Assembly (NCBI GenBank): GCA_033239125.1
Contig: BSWB01000005.1
Span: forward strand, 104,152,494-104,216,493
DNA length: 64,000 nt
Origin: Fagopyrum homotropicum
Lineage: Eukaryota > Streptophyta > Magnoliopsida > Caryophyllales > Polygonaceae
Direction of reading: 5' to 3'
Below the pieces are notes generated by a model. That model ran no database searches, had not been told where the DNA came from, and was given only the letters and a program-made list of their open reading frames with translations. A program made the translations under genes and the position numbers. How positions within the stretch are numbered: position 1 is the first letter of the stretch; each line of letters begins with the position of its first letter. Of this stretch, positions 35,001 to 44,400 are shown piece by piece.

Positions 35001-35463
35001 TCGCATCCCTGACTGATAAGTCTCGCAGCTCGTACTGCACTGATGACTGTATCAGTCTTCCCGAGATCCCATCCTCGGAAGATCTCAACATGGCCTGCAT
35101 CTGTAGTTGCTGTCATTGTCCTCTTGCCGATGTCCAGAACTGCTCGATGTCGATCCATCCAATCCATGCCCAGAATAACTTCTTCATGTACTAAGTACAT
35201 GACGAAGAAGTTAGATGGCCAATCACGACCTCCCAATCTAATAGGGCAATCGCGAACCTCTCGCGTACCTCGTATCTTACCCTATCGGGTAATCCTATAA
35301 AGAAGGGTCTACCCTCTACAGTAACTAAGGCCAATCTATCAACACATGCATCAGATATAAAAGAATGCGTAGCGCCAGTATCGAAAAGAATTCTGACAGG
35401 AAAACCATTAATGTGAATGATACTTGTAGCTGCTGGCGTTGTCGGCTCTACGTCACTCCTCAA
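32058..35463 (-). pseudogene. Gypsy pol pseudogene: protease, RT, RNase H, integrase, chromodomain-like tail
   Basis: On the minus strand: protease 'ILFDTGATHSFI' (about 35390) and 'VILGMDWMDRH' (about 35170); RT with 'IRPSVSPWGAPVLFVGKKDG' (about 34750), 'FSRIDLRSGYHQLR' and 'VVFIDDILVYS' (about 34390). RNase H has 'VYSDASKLG', 'ISTDHKSLKYIF' and 'VVAYALSRK', the last with Tyr for the usual Asp. Integrase has an HHCC region (33367-33160), 'MDFVTSL', 'VSDRDGRF' and 'SERTIQTLEDMLRAC'. The C-terminal tail 'KIQWLRREDDEATWKTED' is chromodomain-like. Amber stops occur at 34607-34609, 33392-33394, 32948-32950 and 32313-32315, plus a frameshift near 35200 and a disrupted stretch near 32590. Domain order and the tail suggest a Tekay-like chromovirus. 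Confidence 0.92.
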
Positions 35464-35577
35464 CTCATAAACTCGGGTTGGTGCATCTCTGGTGTCTGTA
35501 GATCCACCAACACGTCCTCTACCTCTCCCATGTCCCGGAGTGGAACCTTGAGGAGCGGCAGAACCTGAAACTCTCTG

Positions 35578-36865
35578 CTATTGCTGGTGGTACTGAGATC
35601 TCTGTCCTCCTCCAACAACACTAGCAGGTGAAGAACCCTGCTGGGATAGCGCCTTGCCCTGACGGCAAAACGCAGCTCTGTGTCCGGGCTTGCCACAAGA
35701 AAAACAAGTCACTGTTGGCTTCTGGCAGTCAGCTCGGATGTGTCCAGCTACTCCGCAGTTATGACATTGCCGTCCTCTATCAAAACTCTGCTGGAAACTA
35801 GAACATTCAGGCGTCTGACTACGCCCAAAACCAGCTGCTTCACCTCCAACACTGGCTGATCCAGTCTTCTGTCTCTTCTCAGGACCTCTTGTCTGAGAAG
35901 CTCTCATCTGACCCGGTCGGTCTCTCTCATAGGCAAGAAGCTCTATCCTGATAGTCCGTCAAAGACTCACAACGGAAACCAGTAAGATAAGAGCGTGTCG
36001 ATTCTCTCAACTACCGAGAGAAAAGGTAAACATGTTGATCCTCCGGCGGTGCGGACGGACCTAGCAACGCCAACTCATCCTGAAACTTGAGGATTATCTC
36101 AGCAATAGGAAAATCCTCGAATCCAGCCTCAAAGAAATCGTGAAGACGGTCTCTCCTCATGGCTGCAGGGCAATAACGATCCCTAATCACTATCTTCATC
36201 TGCTCATAACTAGTGACCTTATTGCGAACGGTCCTCCACCAAGAATGAGTCTGATCCTTCAACAAAGTCTGTGCTATGTTGACTCGACGTCCCTCAGGGC
36301 AACCGATAGCCTCCATAGCAGAATCCACCTGTCCTAGCCACTGCTTCACCTCCAAGCCAGTCCTTCCCACGAAGACGGGAACCTTCAACTGGTCGAAAGC
36401 CTTCAACCAACTGTCAGAATTTGGCTCTTTTGCCTCAGCCGGCACTCTAACAACCTCAGCAACTCCAGTAGGCGGGGAAACAACTTGTGTAACTCTCTAC
36501 GAAACCTCAGCTGATCTCGTAGGAACTGGCGGCACTGGTGCTGGTCCTCCAGTCCTGATAGCCTCCTTAACCCTCTACACATAATCGCAAAATGTAGAAG
36601 CTCCGATAGACACTCGTGCGGACTTTGTTGATGGCGCTCTTTGTGCTTCAGACCTAGCAGCGGTTCCATTTCCAGCCTCAAGAACAAAACTCTCAGCAAC
36701 TTCTTCAGCAAATGCCTCAGCGATAGACGGATCAACAACTAGGGCTTGGCCTCGACCTCTAGCTAGTGGAGGTCTTCCTGCACGTCCTCGTCCACGGACG
36801 GCAGGTGGAAGTGGTGGTCGACCCCTTCCTCGCCCCATAGCAGATGTAGCTCTAGTATGCACCAT
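35578..36865 (-). pseudogene. Gypsy gag pseudogene
   Basis: It begins 'MVHTRATSAMGRGRGRPPLP' with an Arg/Gly/Pro-rich N-terminus (36865). The gag core (36445-36011) has 'WLKAFDQLKVPVFVGRTGLE' and 'LLKDQTHSWW', followed by two CCHC zinc knuckles 'CHNCGVAGHIRADC' and 'CFSCGKPGHRAAFC' (35780-35680). Amber stops interrupt it at 36575-36577, near 36498-36500, at 36011-36013 and at 35578-35580, plus a likely frameshift near 35930. A diverged copy of the first 600 bp is at 60763-61400. Confidence 0.9.
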
Positions 36866-37139
36866 TTGCTATAAGGATAGATATATAAGACTACATATAT
36901 AGATATAAGGTCACGCTACAGCTAAAGTAAAAGTCCAGAAAAAGCACATATAAAGGCCAACACGAAAGAAACTACACTACTGAGATCCGCGGAGGTAGTG
37001 GTGGTCGCCCGTACATCTATCCCAGACCGAAAGGTTAAAAACAAAACCCCCTTTTGAAAACGTTAGACCCCTTGCGGGTTCTATTTATTTATCCATCCGA
37101 CCTTTAGAAGATTTCGAGTGCCATTGTTGCCAACCTAGA

Positions 37140-37151
37140 GCTCTGATACCA
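37140..37151 (-). other. Gypsy primer-binding site (initiator tRNA-Met)
   Basis: Minus-strand TGGTATCAGAGC lies three bases inside the 5' LTR. Confidence 0.92.
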
Positions 37152-37154
37152 TAT

Positions 37155-38928
37155 TGTAACACCCCAAGTTCTGGGAACTTGAAGCGCTACGGGCTAGGAC
37201 CGCACAATGGGTCCCGACCCTTAGAGTAGCAACAGCAAACGGATCTTACAACAAGGCACAGAAGAATGAAAATCATTAATATAAAACCAAAGGTTCAAAC
37301 ATAAGAAAACACAAAAGCTCCACAGCCGGGTCAAAACAAAAGAGAAACAACAAACGAAACAAAAACTCAATCGCGTCCTATAATGTACGGGAACCCCGGA
37401 TGACCACACCATCCGGATCACTCAGCCGCATCCTGAACCTGCGGAACATCTACAACGACGGTATAAACCGTTAGCTAACATTCTAGGTATAGGCAAGAGT
37501 GTAAAGGCACAAACACACATAAGGTAAAGAAAACACATAGCATGCTTACACATCAACCGGTTATTATCTTTCATTAAGGTTATCCATTACTAATTCCACT
37601 TCTTTTGTCACACGAAAATCTCCCGAAACTCGCCTCCGCCCGTCTACCAATAGGAATAGATCAGTACTATCTGTTACCTACGGGTTTGGGTTGCAAGAGC
37701 ACATTCTAGTCTCCTGTAGAACTAGACAAGTGGTCACCGCGCGGTTATAATACACTTAGGCTAGTTAAGGTATCAAAGGGTGAATCCTATTTCCAATTAT
37801 CCGTTATAAACATGATAACAATGCAAACAAGCCAAAACAATCCAACTAATACGCGGAATGAAGCTAAGTAAGTCCAAGGAACTTACCTCACACGAAAGTA
37901 GCCCAAAAGATCAACGAACAACTCAGAAATACACAAGGAAGCTCAGTTTCCCTCAAGAAAGGAGCAAGGAAAGCCTGTACGAACAAGCAACACGAATCAG
38001 TAACGGAACGGTTGCTAGAAGTCTATGACTTCTAGTCTCAAAGATCTATAAGAGATCAACACATGCTAAGGGCTCAACCTTTGTCTTACAACAACTCAGG
38101 GGAACAAGGAACAACCATAAGGAACCAAGGAAGGAACGAGGAAAGGAAGGAAGGAAGCAACTCACCAAAGATGGGAGTTACTGTAGAGAAACCGCAGGGG
38201 CGGTTAGACAGATGCGCAGGGGCGGCTGAACAGAGGTGCAGGGGTGTCTCTGTGCAGGCACGGGGGCGGCTGTGATAGAGGCGCAGGGGCGGCTCTGTGC
38301 AGGCGCAGGGGCGGATCTTCATTAGAAGCTACTGTCGGCTTCTCTTCGACAGATCTCACAGCAGGGGCAACCAAAGCTCGAACCTTTGGTTCCAACACGT
38401 CAAGACTCAACTCCAGAGAGCCTGAGAACAACGAAGGGTCAACAACGGAACACTCCACAAGATTCAAGGCTCAAGCTTAATCCTTGAGAAGAAGAAAAGA
38501 GAGAACGCAAGGAAGAAACCAAACAGAAGGAGAAGGCATGCAGCACTGTAAGAACGTGAGGAAGAACCAAGAAGGAATGAACTTACACGTTCAGCAAAGT
38601 CGTAGGAAGCAAAGGACGGCTACAACTCTCTAGGGTTTGAAGACGATAGCAAGGAACTGGAAAATGGAGAGAAAGAATAGAATATATAGGGAGGGCTGGA
38701 ACGCTAGACGGAAGGGCGTCTAGGGTTAGAAAGAAAACAAGGAAATCGACCCATAAGATAGAATATCGGATATTCTATCTATGGAAGAAAGATAAAACGA
38801 CGAAAACAGATCGGCGCGATCTGTCGCACGATCCGCAGGGGCGGATCTCACAGCTGCAGGGGCGGCTGGCCGCGGGGGCGGCCCTCTTCACCGCAGGGGC
38901 GGTGAAGGCAAAAACCTAGGATCTTACA
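37155..38928 (-). repeat. Gypsy 5' LTR
   Basis: Pairs with 30102-31892. Same termini. It holds a GC-rich array at 38190-38320 that is about one unit shorter than in the partner. Confidence 0.95.
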
Positions 38929-38933
38929 TTTTT

Positions 38934-39303
38934 AACTATTAAAAAGCCCGACCTTAAAATATAAGATATATATTTTAGTAGTTAATAAATAAATAACCTC
39001 TTATCTATTATTAATTACCAACTCTATAATATATTTGTACTCGTGCAAAATATATCATTTTCCACTATATACTCCTATATGGTAATTCTCTCATTAATTG
39101 ATCAGTTCTCCTGCTCGTTATGGTGAGACCTCGTAGGACCCGATAACACTAGCAATGCATTTTATCATATAAATGTACCGATCATGGTTAGCTTCTAGCA
39201 AAATGTCATGACCCCAATATTATCGGATTATATATATCTCTATTTTTAATGTCTTATCTCATCATCAGTAATTGTACCTTGGATAAAGGACACAATTCCT
39301 TCA
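38934..39303 (-). repeat. Copia 5' LTR, inner part after the gypsy insertion
   Basis: It continues the copia LTR with 'aactattaaaaagcccgacc', matching 17855 onward, and ends at TTCA. Together with 29752-30101 it gives 720 bp. Confidence 0.93.
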
Positions 39304-39308
39304 CAAAT

Positions 39309-40136
39309 TTGTATAAAAATACACATAGTACATTCAGTCAATAAAAAGGCAACAACAAAGCCAACAAGAAAGCATTCAAACATTGAATTGGGTCCACACA
39401 GAAAACAAATGCATTAATATCCACATATTTCCTTATTTAAAAATGCATATAGTCAATAAAGCCAAGAAACTATGTATTGAGTCCACACAAATTCAGTCAA
39501 AGTGTGAGAATTGAATGATCGACACAACAAACATATAAAAAAATTTCCTTTAAAAATGAACTCAACAACATACAACACACAACTTTGAACTGAACAACGT
39601 GCATATTCCTTTTTACACAACACAAAGAGCTGAACTGAACAACACAATACCTCGAACTTCGAAATGAACAACCCACTACATCGAATTGAAACCAAATAAA
39701 ACCAGTACAAATTAAGCAAACTCTCCTTCAACCATCCCTATGTCGAGCGCGAATTTAGGTTTCACTCTCCACTCAACAACTTTGAATTGAAAAGGAAGCG
39801 AAGAGGGAAATTATAATTTCGCACTTCGAAAGAAATTAGGTTTTTCCCTTTACCTCAAGGAAATTGAAGGTTTAGGATTGTATTTTGGAGTTGGTTGGTT
39901 CCGATTTAGGGTTTCGCTATTGTAATCTCTATGAAGGAACGAAGAGGGAAATTGTGGGATATTTAGGATTGCCCAATACATTACGTTCATGGGTAAAATG
40001 ACTAACTAGACCTTTTACCACTATTACTCTATCAGAGTACCTATAAGATAAACTCATTCTAGTAAATATACTCCTATTTAAACCAATTTCTATATATAGG
40101 GTAAAATTGGAGGGGTCTGCAAAACAAAAGTCAATA
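39309..40136 (-). other. 5' flank of the interrupted Mutator-like element
   Basis: Removing the copia joins this sequence to 17493. On the minus strand the target duplication then supplies the ATG that opens the MULE coding region. This flank would be its leader and promoter. It is AT-rich with small open frames only; a terminal inverted repeat could not be located. Confidence 0.5.
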
Positions 40137-40474
40137 AAAAAGAGTTTATTTTACCTAATTTTTTCAACGTGCATTTAGGATTAGTTGGTTCGTTATTTTT
40201 TAAAACAAAAATCCGGATCAGTCCAGAATTTAATTCTAAAGCTATCAACCCACGATTTAGATTATGATAATAATATTATAATCAAAGGTGGGGCCCTTTA
40301 ATGAAAAAAGAGTTTATTCTACCTAATTTTTTCAACGTGCATTTAGGATTGGTTGGTTCGTTATTTTTTAAAACAAAAATCCGGTTCAGTCCAGAATTTA
40401 ATTCTAAAGCTATCAACCCACAATTTAGATTATGATAATAATATTATAATCAAAGGTGAGGCCCTTTAATGAAA
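40137..40474. repeat. 168 bp tandem duplication
   Basis: 'agagtttatt' at 40141 recurs at 40309 and everything up to 'ccctttaatgaaaa' is repeated with only a few differences. It is recent. Confidence 0.92.
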
Positions 40475-40686
40475 ATTAGATGGAACAATAGCGGGGTGTT
40501 ATAAAGGTTGATTTTCGGTAATTTCGAATTTAACGGGTGATTAGTTGCACATGGACCTATTTAAGGGGTGATTTCCGGTATTTTTCTCAAAAATTAATAT
40601 CCGACAATAAGAAACTAATATGCAATAATATGAAATTAACAAGTTTTATTTTTTAGCATGTTTTTTTATAAAACTTCAGAAACTTA

Positions 40687-41013
40687 GGGGTCGTTTGATA
40701 TCGATATCCTGATTAAAGGTATGAATATCACTCGTACCTATACCCATACCCAATGTTTGATATTTTAAGGTATCGGTGTCAAATTGATATTTTGATATTT
40801 GAATTTTCCCCTTTTGATATACCGAAATTTTTGGAGGTATTGGAAGAGACCAACCGCTTCCTTTCTCTCACATTTCCCAACTTCCTTTCTTTTCTTCTTC
40901 CTCACTCTTAAATTTCTAGAGTTTTGAAAATCATTTTTTTTTCTATTTTTGATACCCATATCTTAATATCCATACCAAATATTTTAATTAAAATATCGAT
41001 ACCAAATAACCCC
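40687..41013. mobile_element. Tourist-like MITE (PIF/Harbinger type), 327 bp
   Basis: The left end GGGGTCGTTTGATATCGATAT pairs with the right end, GGGGTTATTTGGTATCGATAT in reverse complement. The target duplication is TTA (40684-40686 and 41014-41016). The inside is AT-rich, with repeated 'gatacc' / 'ggtatc' motifs and no coding region. Confidence 0.85.
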
Positions 41014-41071
41014 TTATAACATGCAAATGCTCTTATCTTTTAACCCTAAGGCAGTGTTCTACTGATATTTC

Positions 41072-41215
41072 TTTTTTTTTTAAGAAGGTTACGTACCCGG
41101 TTCGATCGGCTTAGCCGATCTACGTCCGGATCGGGTAGATAGTCGTGGCCCATTGCGGGATACCCTCCCAATATCAGTTTTTTTATACATGCCGCCAGGA
41201 GGATTCGAACTCGAG
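41072..41215 (-). mobile_element. SINE-like retroposon with 16 bp target duplication
   Basis: The 16 bp sequence 'gttctactgatatttc' flanks the insert at 41056-41071 and 41216-41231. On the minus strand the insert starts 'ctcgagttcgaatcctcctg', which contains a tRNA-type B box (GTTCGAATCC). It ends in an A run (T run 41072-41081 on plus). The A-box part is absent, so it is 5' truncated. The SINE family was not identified. It lies about 215 bp upstream of the SDR/CIA30 start codon. Confidence 0.75.
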
Positions 41216-41429
41216 GTTCTACTGATATTTCAGTGTGGTAATAATGTAAGACAAGCAATACATAAAATATATTCTCATACTATCTTATTCATAAATCTGC
41301 TAATCAGCAATTCCCCCGCCATTGTGTGGTTAATATTCACCTTCAGTTGATTTTCCGAACCCCCTTTCGCCTCTTCTAATGCCTCCTCCCCAAACAAATA
41401 ATCTATTGGTAGGAGTTAAGTAGAGAAGA

Positions 41430-44400
41430 ATGGAGTGTTGCTCTTCCTCTTCTTATGCCTCACTTCGCAAGTCTCTGGTACTCACTCCCGCCATAACCCA
41501 ATTCCCCCTTTTACTTCTTTCTGTTTGTTCATTGATTTAGGAGTTGAACTTGATTAGAGCTTTGCGTGTGGTTATTTGCTCAAATATCTCTCTTTTGGAT
41601 TTTCATAAGTTTTCCGCTACTGTTCAAGTTGATTGCTTCAGGAATTGTACTTGGATTCCCTGACAGTTCTTTTATCGCAATTAGCGGCTTTCTTTCTGGT
41701 TTTGCAATTAGGGTTTTGTAGTGTATTTGCTTCAATCAGTAGTAGTTGGTGTGCTTTGCATATTTGTTGCAGATCTCCCAGCTGACAAAAGGGTTTTTAT
41801 GATGAGTGATCTTTTATGGTCTTGTTGAGTGGGATTGAAATTAATCGTAATAGTATCCACTTTTTTGTGCTCAAGATGTCATATCATGTAGGAAAATTAT
41901 CGGATGGGCTAAAGTGTATTATTTGATAAGTATGCTTTGCATGACACTCTTTCAAAAGAGAACTACATGAAATTTCTCTGAGCTCATATACCACATCACA
42001 AAAATGAGGTTTCCATTGTTCTGTTTGTTACAAAAAAGCTAAAAAAATTAAGCTTCTAGTCTTTCGGTCTTTCCTATTACCAAATTTTCCATGCTGTATT
42101 GCAGGGCACTACAGTTCCTCTGAGCCAGGGATTGCCTAGGAAAAAGTCCAACATAACATTACATAAACCACTTCTCCAACCTAAGCACAGGCTATCTTAT
42201 AAAACTGAAAAATACTGGCCATCACAATTATCGTCAAGAAGGACCAGAACTCAGATATTTGCTACAAGTGATAAGCAAGGCTGGGATTTGGGAAGATTTG
42301 TGAGGACGTTATTCTTCTTTGATGCACTTCCATCTCCTCTAAAGGTTTTAGTACATTGTACTCTATGCATCTGGATGTTTTTATTTGAACTGGTTTTCTT
42401 CTTCAACAAACTTATGTTACCCTGTAATTTACATGTGCGATAGCAGTTTCTTAAGGATCTAGTTGGTAATCTCTCTGACCAATCCTTGGATGAGCCATCA
42501 AAGAAGATGTCATCTTCTGGAATAATTCTGGTTACTGGAGCAACAGGTGGTGTTGGAAAAAGGGTGGTTGATGTTCTGCGGAAGAAGGGTTTCCCAGTCC
42601 GGGTGTTGGTATACTCTTTTATGTCATTTCTGCAAGCTTGTAACAGGCATGTTTTTCTGCATAACTGAATTTACTTAAGCTTTCATCAGGTCAGAGATGA
42701 GGAGAAGGCAAGAAAACTGTTAGGCCCAGATATTGATCTGGTGAGTTCAGCATATTTAGTTTTATATTCAAACAGAATCATAGTTAATAATTTTGTCAGG
42801 CCATTTTCTGTTACATCCGGGGAAATATTTTATCTTCTATATGAATCTGATTCTGTTCTTACTTTACACAGTGTAGAATAGTTTATAACTTGTTACCTCT
42901 TTCAGCAAAGAGGTGATATCTTTGAAGTCTACACTTCCTTTTTTCCACCTAGTTGAATATAATGGTACTATTTTGTTGAAATTCTGTTATCATCTGAACT
43001 CGGATAGGTCCTCCAGTAAAGGATACCGTATTCAGCTGTCAGGAATGAAAAAAATGAGACAGTATTTTGAGTAAGGTTCATGCAGCTGGTAGCAAATGAG
43101 ACAGAAAAAGTACTCTTACATGGTAGTAATATTTTAAATTAGTGAAGTGGTATAAGAATTCAGCACATCTGAGTTTCTAATGGGCTTTACAAATCTGTGA
43201 TTTGTTACTGCTAATACTTTCTAGGATATTGATGTATCGCTTTGCTAGGATGACCAACAGTTAAAATAACGACTTTCTTGTTCACGATTATGATCTTGTA
43301 ATAATTTCAGATTGTTGGAGATGTTACAAAGGAAAGCACTTTACTGCCTGAATACTTTAAAGGAGTGAAGAAGGTCATCAGTGCTGTTTCTGTAATTGTA
43401 GGACCCAAGGAAGGGGATACTCCTGACAGAGCAAAGTATAGCCAAGTACGTTGCATTTGTCTTATTACTGCAGATTGGTAGAAGAATTTCAAGAAGCAAT
43501 TCTTGATGCTTGTTTCTGTTGGTATCTGGTTAATTAACACTGATGTCTGCATGTTCCAAGCTAACATATTTTGTTTATAAATGTTCTCTTCTAGCACCTT
43601 ATGCTGATTTTTCAAGATTCATGGTGTGCTACAGGGCATCAAGTTTTTTGAACCTGAGGTGCGCCTCGATCAATATAGTATCCTGCGGCTGCAAGTTTGA
43701 AATGCCAGTTCATAGTCATTGATCAGCCATTTGAGGGACATGATGTTTAGCTTTGTGTTTGTGTGGAAACAGATAAAAGGTGCTTCACCAGAAATGGTGG
43801 AGTATATAGGAATGCAAAATTTGATTAATTCCATAAAGGAAACTGTGGGACTCCAGAGTGGAAAATTGCTGTTTGGTTTTGAAGGTACATCTCATTCTGA
43901 ATTAATTATTTATTTAGGTAGATATCCACTTATAATCATTCTGTGGAAGCAAAGCCTTGAATTTGACTGTTCTGCAGAAAACTTATCCAGAGAACTACCT
44001 TGGGGTGCCTTAGATGATGTTGTAATGGGAGGTGTCAGTGAAAGCACATTCCAAATTGACAGAACTGGTGGAGAAAATGGTGTTCCAACCGGAATTTTCA
44101 AAGGTTTGTCACAACTGAACCGGTAATTATGGACTTTATGAGAAACCGAGGATAATTAATCTTTCTTTAATCAATTGGAAGGATTGTGTGGTGCTATTTG
44201 AAAACAGAACCCCCAAATTGGCGGTTTTTCTGTGATTACCAAACTTACAAGTGCTGTGTAATTTACCTTTAGTTTCTATTGCTATATTTTGTTTACATGC
44301 AATGCATTCAATGGTTTCTGTAGGTGTTGTTTCAACAGCAAATAACGGGGGGTTCACTAGCATAAGAACAAGAGTAAGTTGTGCTTATAATTATTTCATT

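Larger units (their letters stand above)
30102..38928 (-). mobile_element. Full-length gypsy LTR retrotransposon (chromovirus-like)
   Basis: 8827 bp with LTRs 30102-31892 (1791 bp) and 37155-38928 (1774 bp), both TGTAACACCCC...TCTTACA on the plus strand. The target duplication TTTTT (30097-30101 and 38929-38933) interrupts the copia LTR. Coding is on the minus strand in gag, protease, RT, RNase H, integrase order, which defines Ty3/gypsy. Primer site and polypurine tract are present. By eye the two LTRs differ at about six bases plus one short indel in the first 160 bp, so this is the youngest part of the stack for which both LTRs survive. Confidence 0.95.
17494..39303 (-). mobile_element. 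Copia LTR retrotransposon with three younger insertions
   Basis: The span is 21.8 kb. Removing two solo LTRs and one gypsy element, each with its 5 bp duplication, leaves about 7.95 kb. Flanking target duplications are CATAT (17489-17493) and CAAAT (39304-39308), one mismatch. LTRs are 17494-18211 (718 bp) and 29752-39303 (720 bp after removing the insert); both read TGTT...TTCA on the plus strand, so sense TGAAGG...AACA on the minus strand. A methionine-tRNA primer site lies next to the right LTR. The coding region on the minus strand has gag, protease, integrase and RT/RNase H in copia order. The order of events is MULE first, then copia, then the three inserts. Confidence 0.93.

Noticed and set aside
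39453..39731. 92-codon Cys/Phe-rich open frame
   Set aside because: It lies in the AT-rich leader region of the interrupted MULE, and has no motif or homologue I recognise.
41072..41215. B-box sequence considered as a real tRNA gene
   Set aside because: No acceptor stem, A box or cloverleaf can be formed; the A tail and 16 bp duplication show a retroposed copy.
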